Below, piece by piece: positions 1 to 10,378 of a DNA stretch of 64,000 bases; positions within the stretch are counted from its first letter, which is position 1, and each line of letters opens with the position of its first letter. A program made the position numbers and the translations under genes. The DNA lies in assembly GCA_024235695.1 (NCBI GenBank), contig JACKLX010000001.1, forward strand, positions 310,001 through 374,000, read 5' to 3'. The notes beneath the pieces were generated by a model. The model saw nothing but the letters and a program-made list of their open reading frames with translations. It ran no database searches and was not told the DNA's origin. Source of the stretch: Accumulibacter sp. (GTDB taxonomy: Bacteria; Pseudomonadota; Gammaproteobacteria; Burkholderiales; Rhodocyclaceae).

Positions 1-387
1 CGTCTTCTCGTAGGCCGAGCGCCCCTTGTCGACCAACGATACGTTCCTTGCCATCACCTCCTGAGCGCTGCTGGGCGCGCTTTCGCTCGGCGTGCTCCTG
101 CTGCCCTGGACAGCAGGGGAGCTGTCGCCGGCAGCAGCGACCCGTTCGGCGAGGGCGAGAGCGATATTCACCGGTACCGAAAAGTGCTCGCTCGCGAGTT
201 CCTCGATACGCGTCAGATAGCGTTCCTTGACCCATTTCAGGATGAAGCCATTCGGCGCCAGCAGGCGCAAGCCACGTGAGTGGTCGTCGTCGCCTTCCAG
301 CCGTAGCGGTCGGATCCAGGTATTGAATTGCTGAGGCGGGAGTTCCTGTTCGAACTGGCTCAGGCACGAAGACCAGAAGCTACTCAT
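1..387 (-). CDS. dnaA: Chromosomal replication initiator DnaA, N-terminal part (runs off the left edge)
   Basis: Translating the minus strand from ATG at 387 gives an open frame of 129 codons with no stop before the window edge, beginning MSSFWSSCLSQFEQELPPQQ. This is the DnaA domain I pattern (about residues 1-85: W at 5, FNTWIRPL, the NGFILKWVKERY segment) followed by a Ser/Ala-rich domain II linker. The AAA+ and DNA-binding domains lie outside the window. DnaA binds DnaA boxes and opens oriC. The gene diverges from rpmH across a gap with a perfect DnaA box, the usual arrangement. No strong ribosome binding site is visible. The upstream in-frame ATG-like options are closed by a stop, so ATG 387 is the likely start. 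Confidence 0.93.
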   Translation of the reverse strand, partial: MSSFWSSCLSQFEQELPPQQFNTWIRPLRLEGDDDHSRGLRLLAPNGFILKWVKERYLTRIEELASEHFSVPVNIALALAERVAAAGDSSPAVQGSRSTPSESAPSSAQEVMARNVSLVDKGRSAYEKT

Positions 388-719
388 TGACGGCCATGCG
401 CTGAAATCCCGACCCAGGGCGTCGAAGAAATACGCAAGAAATACCCGAGAGGCGGCCGGTCGCCGCAAAATACGCTCAGAATCATCAAGATCGACCACCA
501 TCCCCGCTTGTTGCGACTATCTTCTGCTGTCTCGTAGCCGCTATCTGTCACCGACCTCGCCGCGTCACTGTGCTTGTTTTTTGAAACGCGGCAAGAGGTC
601 AATTCTAACGCGTTGCCAGAAAGTTATCCACAGCATCGCGCAAAATATGGTGTTGACAGGCTTGCCTCCGAGACTGTCTAATTACGCGTTCACTTCGCTT
701 CAACTGCAAGGGTTTGACC
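388..719. other. oriC: dnaA-rpmH intergenic region, candidate oriC
   Basis: This 332-bp gap lies between divergent dnaA and rpmH and holds no convincing gene. It carries one perfect consensus DnaA box, TTATCCACA, at 624-632, an AT-rich patch around 638-690 and the rpmH promoter. In many proteobacteria the origin lies next to dnaA or the rpmH-mnmG cluster, so this is a reasonable oriC candidate. I found only one perfect box. Further boxes would have to be degenerate, so the call is an inference from context. Confidence 0.5.
653..682 (+). promoter_or_regulatory. Sigma-70 promoter of the rpmH operon
   Basis: A perfect -35 TTGACA (653-658) is followed after 18 bp by a -10 TCTAAT (677-682), about 37 bp before the rpmH start. 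The DnaA box at 624-632 sits just upstream, so DnaA could modulate this promoter; that part is inference. Confidence 0.7.
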
Positions 720-854
720 ATGAAACGCACCTATCAACCGTCGGTTGTTCGCCGCAAGCGCACGCACGGCTTCCTCGTTCGAATGTCCACCCGCAGCGGC
801 CGTGCGGTGATTCGCGCTCGTCGTGCCAAAGGCCGTCACCGCCTCGCGGCTTGA
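720..854 (+). CDS. rpmH: 50S ribosomal protein L34
   Basis: The 44-residue product begins [20 protein letters not shown] and ends AKGRHRLAA, which is the complete, highly conserved L34 sequence and usual length. L34 is a basic protein of the large ribosomal subunit bound to 23S rRNA. It is the first gene of the rpmH-rnpA-yidD-yidC-mnmE cluster and has a clear promoter just upstream. Its stop codon overlaps the probable TTG start of rnpA. Confidence 0.98.
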   Translation: MKRTYQPSVVRRKRTHGFLVRMSTRSGRAVIRARRAKGRHRLAA

Positions 855-1249
855 GCGGCGGCAGTGACCAGGCCAGCGATCGCCAGGTAGCCGCTGCCGG
901 CTTTCCAAAGTACTGTCGGCTGTTGAAAACGGATGAGTATTCATCCGTTTTTGGTTTCAGGAAGGCGCTGAAAAGTCAGCATTTCCTGCTACATTACCGC
1001 CCTCGTGCGGTCGCCGAAAAGTCAGGAGCCAGACTCGGTCTGGTGGTCGCCAAGCGCTTCCTGCGTCGTTCCGTCGACCGCAATCTGGTCAAGCGATTGG
1101 GCCGCGAAAGCTTCCGCCTGCTGCATACCCGCTTGCGATCCAGTGATCTGGTGCTGCGTCTGGCGGTCAAGCCAAAGGCACTCGATCGGCGGGCCCTTGC
1201 CTTGGAGATTCAGCGCTTGCTGGGCAAGATGATGGTTCCTGAACAATGA
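851..1249 (+). CDS. rnpA: Ribonuclease P protein component
   Basis: RnpA is the protein subunit of RNase P, which matures the 5' ends of tRNAs. The frame contains [18 protein letters not shown], then the basic RNR-like helix ([18 protein letters not shown]), typical of the family. The frame stays open far upstream, so the start is uncertain. TTG at 851, overlapping the rpmH stop, gives 132 residues and fits both family length and coupling with rpmH. The only nearer alternative (TTG at 923) would cut into the conserved RLLK region. No strong ribosome binding site is visible, consistent with translational coupling. Confidence 0.9.
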   Translation: MSGGSDQASDRQVAAAGFPKYCRLLKTDEYSSVFGFRKALKSQHFLLHYRPRAVAEKSGARLGLVVAKRFLRRSVDRNLVKRLGRESFRLLHTRLRSSDLVLRLAVKPKALDRRALALEIQRLLGKMMVPEQ

Positions 1250-1253
1250 GCCG

Positions 1254-1463
1254 ATGAAAAAGCTGCTGCTCGTCCTGATAGGTTTCTACCGCTATGCCAT
1301 CAGTCCGATGCTGGGGCGTCGCTGCCGCTTTTTCCCAAGTTGTTCGGAGTACGCGATGGAAGCGGTCGAGAAACATGGCCCCGGCAAGGGGGCAAGACTT
1401 GCCCTGCAGCGGCTTGTTCGCTGTCATCCGTGGAACGTGGGCGGATTTGACCCCGTACCCTGA
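1254..1463 (+). CDS. yidD: Membrane protein insertion efficiency factor YidD
   Basis: A 69-residue protein starting [20 protein letters not shown], with the family motif [11 protein letters not shown] and the C-terminal [14 protein letters not shown]. The length is typical (70-85). YidD is a small inner-membrane-associated protein that helps YidC insert membrane proteins. It starts 4 bp after rnpA and lies directly before yidC in the standard operon order. Confidence 0.95.
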   Translation: MKKLLLVLIGFYRYAISPMLGRRCRFFPSCSEYAMEAVEKHGPGKGARLALQRLVRCHPWNVGGFDPVP

Positions 1464-1489
1464 ACAACAATCGAATCGTATAGGTTTTC

Positions 1490-3181
1490 ATGGATAACCG
1501 ACGCCTGCTGCTGTTGCTGATCTTCTCATTCTCCCTGGTCATGCTCTGGGATGCCTGGCAGAAGTACAACCAGCCGAAGCCAGCCGTGCCGCCGGTGGCT
1601 GCGAGCGCCAGCACTGCGCCCGCACCGCAACCAAGCGCGAGTCTGCATTCGCCCGTCCCGGCAACGGCGCCCGAGGCCCCGAGCGGTGTTGCCGCCGCGC
1701 AGGCCGCGGAAACGCTGACGGTGAAGACCGACCTCTACACCGCCGAGGTTTCGCTGCGGGGTGGCGATATCGTTCGCCTGGTATTCAATGACTACAAGGA
1801 CACCGAATCGAAGAGCAAGGACTTCGCGCTGTTCGAACGCCGCCACCAGTACGCCGCGCAAAGTGGTCTGATCGGCGACGGCCTGGCAACCCACAAGACG
1901 GTTTTTTCTCCGGTCAGTGGAAGCCGGGAACTGGCCGCCGGGGCGAAGACCCTCGAACTTCGTCTGCAAGCGCCAGCGGTCAACGGCGTCAAGGTCACCA
2001 AGATCTATACCTTCAACCGCGGCAGCTATCTGATCGACGTCACCCAGGAAATCGACAACGGCAGCGAGAAAGACGTCGCGGTACACGCCTACTACCAGTT
2101 CCAGCGTGATACCAAGGCCCCCGAAGGCGAGAGCCGGATGGTGTCGACCTTCACCGGCCCGGCGGTCTACACCGAGGAGGACAAGTATCAGAAGGTGCAC
2201 TTCGCCGACATCGAAGCTGGCAAGGCCAAGTTCGTGACGCAGGCCAACAACGGCTGGATCGCGATGGTTCAGCATTACTTTGTCGCCGCCTGGATCCCTC
2301 CGGAGAAGCTGCCGCGCGAGTTCTACATGCGGAAACTCGATGGCAGCATCGATCCAACGGTAAGCGCCGGCGTCATCGTGCCCGTACCGGTCGCCGCGCC
2401 CGGCGCCAAGATCGCCTTTTCCGTTCCGCTTTATGCCGGCCCCCAACTGCAGAGTACCCTCGATCATCTGGCCCTGCCGAAAGCGGAAGGCGGAATCGGT
2501 GCGCAGGGCCTGCCGCTGGTGGTCGACTATGGCTGGCTGACCATCGTAGCGGCGCCGATCTTCTGGTGTCTGCAGGCGATCCACAAGATCGTCGGTAACT
2601 GGGGTTGGGCGATCGTTCTCCTGACCGTCGGCATCAAGCTGCTGTTCTTCCCGCTGTCTGCGGCGAGCTACAAGTCGATGGCCAAGATGCGAACCGTCAC
2701 GCCGCGCCTGGTCGCCCTCAAGGAGCGCTACGCCGGCGATCGCCAGAAGCTCAACCAGGAAATGATGGAGCTCTACAAGCGCGAGAAGATCAACCCGCTG
2801 GGTGGCTGTCTGCCGATAGCGGTCCAGATCCCGGTGTTCATCGCTCTCTACTGGGCATTGCTCGGTGCCGTCGAAATCCGTGATGCGCCGTGGATCCTCT
2901 GGATCACCGACCTCTCGGCCGCCGATCCCTACTACGTCCTGCCGGTGGTCATGGTGCTGACCATGCTGATCCAGACCAGGCTCAACCCGACCCCTCCGGA
3001 TCCCATACAGGCCAAGGTGATGATGATGATGCCGTTCATCTTTGGCGCCATGTTCTTCTTTTTTCCGGCCGGTCTGGTGCTTTATTGGGTGGTCAACAAC
3101 ACGCTGTCGATTGCCCAGCAATGGCAGATCACGCGGATGATCGAAGGTGGCGGAAAAGCCGCCAACGACGCCAAGGCCTGA
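1490..3181 (+). CDS. yidC: Membrane protein insertase YidC
   Basis: This 563-residue protein starts [20 protein letters not shown], an N-terminal membrane anchor. An Ala/Pro-rich linker follows, then a large periplasmic domain (about residues 70-350) and a C-terminal five-helix insertase core containing [20 protein letters not shown] and [14 protein letters not shown]. This is the Gram-negative YidC layout and length. It inserts and folds inner-membrane proteins, alone or with SecYEG. Among its clients are F0 subunits, whose genes lie 17 kb away. The 3' end overlaps the GTG start of mnmE by 35 bp, suggesting coupled translation. Confidence 0.98.
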   Translation: MDNRRLLLLLIFSFSLVMLWDAWQKYNQPKPAVPPVAASASTAPAPQPSASLHSPVPATAPEAPSGVAAAQAAETLTVKTDLYTAEVSLRGGDIVRLVFNDYKDTESKSKDFALFERRHQYAAQSGLIGDGLATHKTVFSPVSGSRELAAGAKTLELRLQAPAVNGVKVTKIYTFNRGSYLIDVTQEIDNGSEKDVAVHAYYQFQRDTKAPEGESRMVSTFTGPAVYTEEDKYQKVHFADIEAGKAKFVTQANNGWIAMVQHYFVAAWIPPEKLPREFYMRKLDGSIDPTVSAGVIVPVPVAAPGAKIAFSVPLYAGPQLQSTLDHLALPKAEGGIGAQGLPLVVDYGWLTIVAAPIFWCLQAIHKIVGNWGWAIVLLTVGIKLLFFPLSAASYKSMAKMRTVTPRLVALKERYAGDRQKLNQEMMELYKREKINPLGGCLPIAVQIPVFIALYWALLGAVEIRDAPWILWITDLSAADPYYVLPVVMVLTMLIQTRLNPTPPDPIQAKVMMMMPFIFGAMFFFFPAGLVLYWVVNNTLSIAQQWQITRMIEGGGKAANDAKA

Positions 3182-4523
3182 GTCGGGGAAGGCGACAGCG
3201 ACGATCGCCGCGATCGCCACCGCGGCTGGTCGCGGTGGTGTCGGTATCGTCCGCGTCTCGGGAACCGGTTTGCTCGACTTCGCCGATCAGCTGACCGGCA
3301 AGCGACCCGCTCCTCGCCTGGCGACGAACGCCGACTTCAAGGCTGCCGACGGCGGTGCCATCGACAGCGGCCTGCTGCTTCACTTTCCGGCACCCCACTC
3401 GTTTACCGGCGAGGACGTTCTCGAGTTGCACGGTCATGGCGGCCGGGTGGTGATGCAGATGCTGCTGGCGCGCTGCCTCGAGCTGGGCGCCAGACTGGCC
3501 GAACCGGGCGAGTTCACCCATCGTGCCTACCTCAACGGCAAGCTTGACCTGGCACAGGCGGAAGCCGTCGTCGACCTGATCGATGCCACCACCGCCGCCG
3601 CTGCCCGCAGCGCTGTGCGTTCGCTGCAGGGCGACTTCTCGCGGCTGGTGAACGCCCTGTGCGGCCAGCTGATCGAATTGCGCGCGCTGGTCGAAGCGAC
3701 CCTCGACTTCCCCGACGAGGAGGTCGACTTTCTGGCAAGCACCGACGCATTCGCCCGCCTCGATCGCCTGCAACAGCAGTTGGAAGCAGTTCTCGACCGT
3801 GCCCGGCAAGGCTGTCTCCTGCAGGCGGGCCTGCAGGTCGTTCTCGCGGGTCAGCCCAACGTCGGCAAGTCCAGCCTGCTCAACCGCCTCGCCGGTGACG
3901 AACTGGCGATCGTCGCGCCCTTGCCGGGAACCACCCGTGATCTGGTGCGCGGTACGCTGCAGGTCGAAGGTATTCCGCTGCACGTGATCGACACTGCTGG
4001 CCTGCGCGAAACCGAAGACGAAATCGAGCAACTGGGAATCGAACGCACCTGGCGCGAATTGGACCGCGCCGACGTCGTCGTCCTGCTGGTCGACGCGCGG
4101 GTCGGCGTCAGCGACGCCGACCGGACGATCGTCGGGCAGCTGCCCAGCCATCTGGTGCGGCTGACGGTGCACAACAAGGTCGATCTCGCAGGGCGACCGG
4201 CAGAACGTCATGATGACCGCGATGGCGTCGAAATTTCCCTTTCCGCCAAGTCCGGCGATGGCGTCGAACTGCTGCGCCAGGCCTTGCTGGAAATTGCCGG
4301 CTGGCACCCCGCCGAAGACGTTTTCATTGCCCGCGAACGCCACCTGCACGCGCTGGCCGAAGCGCGCACGCGTATCGATCAGGCGCGCGAGCAATTGCCA
4401 CGGCTGGAACTGTTTGCCGAGGAATTGCGCCTGGCGCAACTGGCACTGGCGTCGATCACCGGCGAATTCAGCGCTGACGACCTGCTCGGCGAGATCTTCG
4501 GGCGCTTCTGTATAGGCAAGTAG
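3147..4523 (+). CDS. mnmE: tRNA modification GTPase MnmE (TrmE)
   Basis: MnmE works with MnmG to place the (carboxymethyl)aminomethyl group on U34 of certain tRNAs. The 458-residue product has the N-terminal tetrahydrofolate-binding domain ([15 protein letters not shown]; [21 protein letters not shown] pattern). The inserted G domain carries P-loop GQPNVGKSS near residue 234 and [10 protein letters not shown]. The protein ends in the diagnostic CIGK. The GTG start at 3147 lies inside the end of yidC. The next ATG-like start is much later, so the overlap is probably real. mnmG, its partner, is 11 kb downstream rather than adjacent. Confidence 0.96.
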   Translation: MAEKPPTTPRPESGKATATIAAIATAAGRGGVGIVRVSGTGLLDFADQLTGKRPAPRLATNADFKAADGGAIDSGLLLHFPAPHSFTGEDVLELHGHGGRVVMQMLLARCLELGARLAEPGEFTHRAYLNGKLDLAQAEAVVDLIDATTAAAARSAVRSLQGDFSRLVNALCGQLIELRALVEATLDFPDEEVDFLASTDAFARLDRLQQQLEAVLDRARQGCLLQAGLQVVLAGQPNVGKSSLLNRLAGDELAIVAPLPGTTRDLVRGTLQVEGIPLHVIDTAGLRETEDEIEQLGIERTWRELDRADVVVLLVDARVGVSDADRTIVGQLPSHLVRLTVHNKVDLAGRPAERHDDRDGVEISLSAKSGDGVELLRQALLEIAGWHPAEDVFIARERHLHALAEARTRIDQAREQLPRLELFAEELRLAQLALASITGEFSADDLLGEIFGRFCIGK

Positions 4524-4582
4524 CGAGCGTAGCGAGGCGGGTATTGCCAGCGCTGCCTGAAAATGCGAAAGGAAATCAGTCC

Positions 4583-5344
4583 ATGAACTGGAATCCGGAA
4601 CAGTATCTGAAATTCGTCGAAGCGCGGCGGCGGCCGGCGCTCGACCTGATCGCCAGGCTTGGCGGCAAGTCGCCGAGCCGCATCGTCGATCTCGGTTGTG
4701 GCGCCGGCAATATTACCCGCCTGCTTGCCGACCACTGGCCGCAGGCCGCAATAACCGGCGTCGACAGCGACCCGGCGATGCTTGCCAAGGCTTCATCGAC
4801 GGCGTCGTCGATCGACTGGCAGCGAATCGACATCTCCTCATGGCACGCCAGCGTCGCCCCCGACCTGATTTTCTCGAACGCCGCCCTGCACTGGCTGGCC
4901 GATCATCAAGCCCTGCTGCCGCGCCTGATCGGCCAGCTGGCGCCGGCTGGCGTGCTGGCGGTGCAGATGCCGTCAAACTTCAGCTCGCCGTCACACCAGA
5001 TCCTCCGCAAACTCGCCGACGACCAGCGCTGGCAGACAAGGCTCGGCGGCGTAGCGCTCGGCAAGGTACTGTCGGCCACTGAATACCACCGCTTGCTGAC
5101 GCCGTACTGCCGTCATCTCGAAGTCTGGGAGACCATTTACTGGCAGGCCTTGAGCGGCGACGATGCGATCATCGAGTGGATGAAGGGTACGACCCTGGTG
5201 CCCTTTCTGGCGCGCCTCGATGCCGCGACCGCGGAAAAGTTCCTGGCCGCCTATCGTGCGCCGCTGGCGATCGTCTATCCGCGCAGCGCCGACGGACGCA
5301 CGCTGTTCCCTTTCAAGCGGATCTTCTTCGTGGCGCAGCGCTGA
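4583..5344 (+). CDS. tam: Trans-aconitate 2-methyltransferase-like SAM methyltransferase
   Basis: The 253-residue protein begins MNWNPEQYLKFVEARRRPAL, as trans-aconitate methyltransferases do, and has the class I SAM-binding motif IVDLGCGAGNITRLL near residue 33 and NAALHWLADH after it. Tam methylates trans-aconitate, a spontaneous isomer of the TCA intermediate that inhibits aconitase. The frame opens earlier (4544), but ATG 4583 is preceded by AAAGGAAA and gives the family N-terminus. It follows mnmE by 59 bp and abuts the next gene directly (stop then GTG). Substrate assignment rests on overall similarity only. Confidence 0.85.
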   Translation: MNWNPEQYLKFVEARRRPALDLIARLGGKSPSRIVDLGCGAGNITRLLADHWPQAAITGVDSDPAMLAKASSTASSIDWQRIDISSWHASVAPDLIFSNAALHWLADHQALLPRLIGQLAPAGVLAVQMPSNFSSPSHQILRKLADDQRWQTRLGGVALGKVLSATEYHRLLTPYCRHLEVWETIYWQALSGDDAIIEWMKGTTLVPFLARLDAATAEKFLAAYRAPLAIVYPRSADGRTLFPFKRIFFVAQR

Positions 5345-6124
5345 GTGCTTGCCGCCGGCATCGATCACTCCTTGCTGCTGGTGCTCGCAGGGGCAGCGCT
5401 GTTCGCCGGCTTCATCGATGCGGTGGTAGGTGGCGGCGGTTTGATCCAGATTCCTGCCCTGTTTACGGCGCTGCCCAACGAGCTTCCGGCAACGCTTTTC
5501 GGGACCAACAAGTTTTCCAGCGTCTTCGGAACCGGCAATGCCGCCTGGCGTTACGCGCGGCGTGTGCGCATGCCCTGGCGCACCACTCTGCCGGCAGCCC
5601 TGGCCGCGTTTGCCTTTTCGTATCTCGGCGCGGCGGCCGTCGCCTGGCTGCCGGCCGCGATGTTGCGGCCGCTGATCCTGCTGCTGCTGGTCGGTGCCGC
5701 TGCCTATACCTTTGGCCACCGCGACTTCGGGTCGATCCACCGGCCGCAGCACACCGGTCGTCACGAGTTGGCCTACGCGCTGATCGTCGGTGCGGCGATC
5801 GGTTTCTACGACGGCTTCTTCGGACCCGGTACCGGCAGCTTCCTGATCTTTCTCTTCATCCGTTTTTTCGGCTTCGACTTCCTGCACGCCTCGGCGGCTT
5901 CGAAAGTGGTCAACGTGGCGACCAACGTCGCGGCCCTGGGCTTCTTTATCCCGCACGGCCACATTCTGCCGCTGGCGGCCTTGGTGATGGCCGTGTGCAA
6001 CGTTCTTGGTTCCTTGGCCGGCGCTCATCTTGCACTGCGACACGGCAGTGGCTTCGTCCGGAAGGTATTTCTGTGCGTTGTCGGCGCATTTATCGTCAAA
6101 TTCGCGCACGACACTTTCGCATAG
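5345..6124 (+). CDS. TauE/SafE (TSUP) family membrane permease
   Basis: A hydrophobic 259-residue protein with about eight membrane segments. Two glycine-rich half motifs are visible: FIDAVVGGGGLIQIPAL near residue 22 and GFYDGFFGPGTGSFLIFLF near residue 155. Both are typical of the TauE/SafE/YfcA family. Members export or take up small organic or sulfur-containing anions (sulfite, sulfoacetate, taurine-related); the substrate here cannot be read from sequence. The GTG start directly follows the tam stop codon, so the two are probably co-translated. Confidence 0.9.
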   Translation: MLAAGIDHSLLLVLAGAALFAGFIDAVVGGGGLIQIPALFTALPNELPATLFGTNKFSSVFGTGNAAWRYARRVRMPWRTTLPAALAAFAFSYLGAAAVAWLPAAMLRPLILLLLVGAAAYTFGHRDFGSIHRPQHTGRHELAYALIVGAAIGFYDGFFGPGTGSFLIFLFIRFFGFDFLHASAASKVVNVATNVAALGFFIPHGHILPLAALVMAVCNVLGSLAGAHLALRHGSGFVRKVFLCVVGAFIVKFAHDTFA

Positions 6125-6229
6125 GCTTGTCTTGCGCTATCTCCCGCCGCACAATGTGGTGTGCCGAAATGAGCGGCATTGGCACCATCACACCGAAAAA
6201 CGCAGCGATCAATCATGCTGAGGGAGACA

Positions 6230-7384
6230 ATGAACATCAAGAACTCGATAGCCGGCTTGCTGGCCCTGGTGGCGGGAGGCCTTGCCACCACCGTTTACGC
6301 CGACATCAACGTCGGCGTTACGCTGTCGGCGACTGGGCCGGCCGCCTCGCTCGGCATTCCCGAGAAGAACACTTTCGCCCTGTTGCCGACGACCATCGCC
6401 GGGCAGAAGGTGAATTACATTCTTCTCGACGACGCCTCCGATACCACTACCGCCGTCAAGAACACCCGCAAGCTGCTCGCCGAGGACAAAGTCGACGTGA
6501 TCATCGGTTCGACGATCACACCCAATTCGCTGGCGATGATCGACGTCGTCGCCGAGGCAGAAACGCCGATGATCGCCATGGCCGCATCGGCCCGGATCAT
6601 CGATCCGATGGACGACAAGCGTTACTGGGTGTTCAAGACGCCGCAGAATGACGCTCAGATGGCGACGGCGATCGTCGAACACATGACCAACAACAACGTC
6701 AAGACGGTTGCCTATATCGGCTTCGCTGACGCCTACGGCGAAGGCTGGTGGAACGAGTTTTCGAAGATCGCCGAGGCGCGCAAGATCCAGATCGTCGGCA
6801 ACGAACGCTTCAATCGCTCCGATACTTCAGTCACCGGGCAGGTGCTCAAGATTCTCTCGGCCAAGCCCGACGCGGTGCTGGTGGGCGGCGCCGGCACGCC
6901 GGCGGCGCTGCCACAGAAATCGCTCAAGGAAAAGGGCTACAAGGGAATGATGTACCAGACGCACGGCGTGGCCAACGCCGACTTCCTTCGGGTTTGCGGC
7001 AAGGATTGCGAAGGAACCTTCCTGCCCGCCGGCCCGGTGCTGGTGGCCGTCCAGTTGCCCGACAGCAACCCGGTCAAGAAGGTCGCCCTCGACTACGTGA
7101 ACAAGTACGAAGCGGCGCACGGCAAGGGTAGCGTGTCCACCTTCGGCGCGCACGCCTGGGACGCCGGCAAGCTGCTGTCGAACGCCGTTCCCCAGGCCCT
7201 GAAGAAGGCGCAACCCGGGACGCCGGAGTTCCGCAAGGCGCTGCGCGATTCGCTTGAAGCGACCAAGAACCTGACTGCTGCGCACGGCGTGTTCAACATG
7301 AGTCCGCAGGATCACCTCGGCTTTGATCAGCGTTCGCGAGTGATGGTCGAGATCGTCGACGGCAACTGGCAGCTGGTGAAATAG
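6230..7384 (+). CDS. Branched-chain amino acid ABC transporter substrate-binding protein (LivK-like)
   Basis: A 384-residue periplasmic binding protein of the Leu/Ile/Val type (PBP type I fold). A signal peptide of about 24 residues ends TTVYA before DINVGVTLSATGPAASLG, the typical mature start. ILLDDASDTTTAVKNTRKLL and FNRSDTSVTGQVLKI are also family hallmarks. ATG 6230 is chosen because GAGGGAGAC stands right before it; an open frame extends upstream without signals. It heads a livK-H-MG-F transporter cluster. Specificity could be branched-chain amino acids, amides or aromatic acids. Confidence 0.9.
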   Translation: MNIKNSIAGLLALVAGGLATTVYADINVGVTLSATGPAASLGIPEKNTFALLPTTIAGQKVNYILLDDASDTTTAVKNTRKLLAEDKVDVIIGSTITPNSLAMIDVVAEAETPMIAMAASARIIDPMDDKRYWVFKTPQNDAQMATAIVEHMTNNNVKTVAYIGFADAYGEGWWNEFSKIAEARKIQIVGNERFNRSDTSVTGQVLKILSAKPDAVLVGGAGTPAALPQKSLKEKGYKGMMYQTHGVANADFLRVCGKDCEGTFLPAGPVLVAVQLPDSNPVKKVALDYVNKYEAAHGKGSVSTFGAHAWDAGKLLSNAVPQALKKAQPGTPEFRKALRDSLEATKNLTAAHGVFNMSPQDHLGFDQRSRVMVEIVDGNWQLVK

Positions 7385-7400
7385 AACCGCTGCTTGGCAG

Positions 7401-7428
7401 CGCGCGGGTCCGTGTTGCTCACCGCGCG
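7401..7428 (+). terminator. GC-rich stem-loop after the binding-protein gene (possible attenuator)
   Basis: CGCGCGG (7401-7407) pairs perfectly with CCGCGCG (7422-7428) around a 14-base loop, 16 bp after the binding-protein stop codon. There is no T-run, so it is more likely an RNA 3'-end stabiliser or partial barrier that keeps the binding protein more abundant than the permease than a true terminator. Confidence 0.35.
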
Positions 7429-7574
7429 GTGCGCCTGTCGTCACTTTCCCGCTGACCGCCGTCGCTGGTGGCGCAAGCGCGCGCCAGCTGCCGTTGACGG
7501 GCTTCTCCCGCAGACCCCGAGCAGCGGCGGCAAAGGCGCCTGAGCCGGCCGGAGCCGCCACTGGAAAGACCTTG

Positions 7575-8609
7575 ATGGATTTGCAGATTGCCTTGCTGCT
7601 CGGTCAGGACGGGATAACCAACGGCGCCATTTACGCGCTGCTCGCCCTGGCACTGGTGCTGGTTTTCGCGGTTACCCGGGTGATCTTCATCCCGCAAGGC
7701 GAGTTCGTCGCCTTCGGCGCGCTGACCCTGGTCAGCCTGCAAACCGGCCGGCTGCCGGGGACGATCTGGTTGCTGCTCGCCCTCGGCACGGTGATTGTCC
7801 TGATCGACGGCTCGATCGCCCTGCGTGACCGGCAGTTTCGGCGGCTGCCGATGATCCTGCTGCTCAATTGCGGCGTGCCACTGATGCTCGGCGGCGCGCT
7901 GTTGGCCCTTTCGCCCGCCGGTCTGCCGTTGCCGGTGCAGGTCGTGCTGGCGCTGATGCTGGTGGTACCGCTCGGACCGATGATCTACCGCCTGGCCTAT
8001 CAGCCGATCGCTGGCGCGTCGGTACTGGCGCTGCTGATCGTTTCGGTGGCGGTGCACGTGACGCTGATCGGCATCGGCCTGTTGTTCTTCGGTGCCGAGG
8101 GTTCGCGCACGCTGGCCTTCACCGACATCAGCTTCGAGGTCGGCGATGCGCTGCTGCAGGGGCAGACGATACTGGTGGTGGTCGCCAGTCTGGTGTTGAT
8201 CGTCGCCCTCTACTTTTTCTTCGAGCGCACGATCTATGGCAAGGCGCTGCGGGCGACCGCGATGAATCGTACCGGCGCCCGGCTGATGGGCATTTCCGGG
8301 ACTCTCGCCGGCATGTTGTCGTTCACCCTGGCGGCAGCGATCGGCGCTTTTTCCGGCATCCTGATCTCGCCGATTACCACCATTTACTACGACTCGGGCT
8401 TTCTCATCGGTCTCAAGGGCTTTGTCGGTGCGATCATCGGCGGCCTTGCCAGCTATCCGGTGGCGGCAGCCGGCGCGGTCCTGGTTGGCCTGCTGGAATC
8501 GTACTCGTCGTTCTGGGCCAGTGCCTTCAAGGAGGTGATCGTGTTCACCTCGATCATCCCGGTGCTCGTCTGGCGCTCGTTGAAGACCCGGCACGTGGAG
8601 GAAGAATGA
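7575..8609 (+). CDS. livH: Branched-chain amino acid ABC transporter permease LivH-like
   Basis: A 344-residue integral membrane protein of the LivH family. [21 protein letters not shown] follows the start, and the EAA-like loop region [20 protein letters not shown] lies near residue 222. It forms the inner-membrane channel with the LivM half of the next gene. The open frame extends to 7494, but ATG 7575, preceded by GGAAAGA, yields the family N-terminus [13 protein letters not shown]. Its stop overlaps the ATG of the next gene (ATGA), so translation is coupled. Confidence 0.93.
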   Translation: MDLQIALLLGQDGITNGAIYALLALALVLVFAVTRVIFIPQGEFVAFGALTLVSLQTGRLPGTIWLLLALGTVIVLIDGSIALRDRQFRRLPMILLLNCGVPLMLGGALLALSPAGLPLPVQVVLALMLVVPLGPMIYRLAYQPIAGASVLALLIVSVAVHVTLIGIGLLFFGAEGSRTLAFTDISFEVGDALLQGQTILVVVASLVLIVALYFFFERTIYGKALRATAMNRTGARLMGISGTLAGMLSFTLAAAIGAFSGILISPITTIYYDSGFLIGLKGFVGAIIGGLASYPVAAAGAVLVGLLESYSSFWASAFKEVIVFTSIIPVLVWRSLKTRHVEEE

Positions 8610-10378
8610 GCCGCAGCGCACGGCCAAGGTCGGTGCTGGTGTTGTTCATCGCCGTCCTGCTGGCGGCGCCGCTCTTGCTTCCCGAGTTCTACGTCACGCT
8701 GCTCAACTACATCGGCCTGTACGCGATCGTCGCCCTCGGGCTGGTCCTGCTCACCGGCGTCGGCGGTCTGACCTCCTTTGGGCAAGCGGCGTTCGTCGGT
8801 ATCGGCGCCTACACCACCGCCTATCTGACCACCGTCCACGGCGTCTCGCCATGGCTCACCCTGCCCGCCGGCCTGCTGGTCACCGGTGTCGTGGCGCTGT
8901 CGCTCGGCCTGGTGACCCTGCGCCTCTCGGGCCACTTCCTGCCACTGGGAACCATCGCCTGGGGCATCGCCCTCTATTACCTGTTCGGCAATGTTTCGGC
9001 GCTTGGCGGTCATACCGGCATCAGCGGCATCCCGGCGCTGCAGCTTTTCGACCTCGAGCTGCGCTCGGGACGCGAATTCTTCTACCTGATCTGGGCAGCG
9101 CTGCTGGTGATCATCCTCGCTACCCGCAATCTGCTCGACTCACGCGAGGGCCGAGCCATCCGCGCACTGAAGGGTGGCTCGCTGATGGCCGAGGCAATGG
9201 GTGTTGACACGCCGCGCTCGAAGATCGTCATCTTCACCGTCGCCGCGCTCTACGCCAGCATGTCGGGTTGGCTCTATGCCCACCTGCAGCGCTTCATCAA
9301 CCCGACACCGTTCTCGTTGACGCAAGGCATCGAGTATCTGTTCATGGCGGTCGTCGGCGGCGTCTCGCACGTCTGGGGAGCGATCGTCGGCGCCGGCCTG
9401 ATCACCGTCCTCAAGCAATGGCTGCAGGACCTGCTGCCGAGCCTGCTCGGCAAGAGCGGCAACTTCGAGATGATCGTTTTCGGCGTCCTGATGATCCTCG
9501 TCCTGCAGCGCGCCCGTGACGGCGTCTGGCCGATCGTTCAGCGGCTCTTTCCCGCGCCGCCGGCGCGCGCTCGCCCGGTCGAGGCGCAGGCCTTGCCGCG
9601 CCGCCCGCTACCCGCGCCGGGCGCGGTTCTGCTCGACGTCAGGGAGGCCAGCAAACGCTTCGGTGGGCTGGTCGCCAACGACCGCATGAGCTTTCGCGTC
9701 AGGGCCGGCGAAGTGATGGCGCTGATCGGCCCCAACGGTGCCGGCAAGAGCACCATGTTCGACGGCATTTCCGGTGTCGATCCGCTGACTTCCGGCGCGG
9801 TCAGCTTTCGTGGCGAGCGCATCGAGTCCTTGCCGGCGCGGCAAATAGCGCGCCGCGGCATGAGCCGGACTTTCCAGCATGTCCGTCTGCTGCCGGCGAT
9901 GACCGTCCTCGAAAACGTCGCCATTGGCACCCACTTGCGCGGCCGCAAGAGCTTCCTCGCGGCGGCGTGTCGCGCCGACCGCGAGGAAGAAGCGCGACTG
10001 CTGAGTGAAGCCGCTGCCCAGATCGAACGCTGTGGGCTGGCCGGGCAGATGTACGAGCTGGCTGGCAGCCTGCCGCTCGGCAAGCAGCGGATCGTCGAGA
10101 TCGCCCGGGCGCTGGCCGCCGACCCGTGCCTGCTGCTGCTTGACGAGCCGGCCGCCGGCCTGCGCTACCTCGAGAAGCAGGCGCTCGCAGAGCTGCTGCG
10201 GCGCCTGCGCGCCGAGGGCATCGGCATCCTCCTGGTCGAGCACGATATGGACTTCGTGATGGGCCTCGCCCACCGGGTGGTGGTGATGGAATTCGGCCAG
10301 AAGCTCGCTGCCGGTCTGCCCGAAGAGATCCAGCGCAACCCTGCGGTCGTCGAAGCCTATCTGGGAGGCGTCGAGTGA
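8606..10378 (+). CDS. Fused LivM permease - LivG ATPase of a branched-chain amino acid ABC transporter
   Basis: One 590-residue frame carries two transporter components. Residues about 1-310 are a LivM-type permease with [19 protein letters not shown] and the [19 protein letters not shown] coupling loop. Residues about 340-590 are a LivG-type ATPase with Walker A GPNGAGKS (375-382), Walker B LLLLDEP (D513) and the switch histidine in LVEHDMDFV. The signature region reads LPLGKQR rather than LSGGQ, a variation seen in LivG proteins. The linker is Pro/Ala/Arg-rich ([18 protein letters not shown]). The GTG of livF overlaps its stop codon. No frameshift is needed: the fusion is continuous. Confidence 0.95.
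   Translation: MSRSARPRSVLVLFIAVLLAAPLLLPEFYVTLLNYIGLYAIVALGLVLLTGVGGLTSFGQAAFVGIGAYTTAYLTTVHGVSPWLTLPAGLLVTGVVALSLGLVTLRLSGHFLPLGTIAWGIALYYLFGNVSALGGHTGISGIPALQLFDLELRSGREFFYLIWAALLVIILATRNLLDSREGRAIRALKGGSLMAEAMGVDTPRSKIVIFTVAALYASMSGWLYAHLQRFINPTPFSLTQGIEYLFMAVVGGVSHVWGAIVGAGLITVLKQWLQDLLPSLLGKSGNFEMIVFGVLMILVLQRARDGVWPIVQRLFPAPPARARPVEAQALPRRPLPAPGAVLLDVREASKRFGGLVANDRMSFRVRAGEVMALIGPNGAGKSTMFDGISGVDPLTSGAVSFRGERIESLPARQIARRGMSRTFQHVRLLPAMTVLENVAIGTHLRGRKSFLAAACRADREEEARLLSEAAAQIERCGLAGQMYELAGSLPLGKQRIVEIARALAADPCLLLLDEPAAGLRYLEKQALAELLRRLRAEGIGILLVEHDMDFVMGLAHRVVVMEFGQKLAAGLPEEIQRNPAVVEAYLGGVE

Noticed and set aside
1526-3220. A 564-residue frame on the minus strand, opposite yidC and the start of mnmE
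   Set aside because: It mirrors yidC codon bias (GC-rich antisense frame), is rich in His/Arg/Asp and has no family features; yidC on the plus strand is certain.
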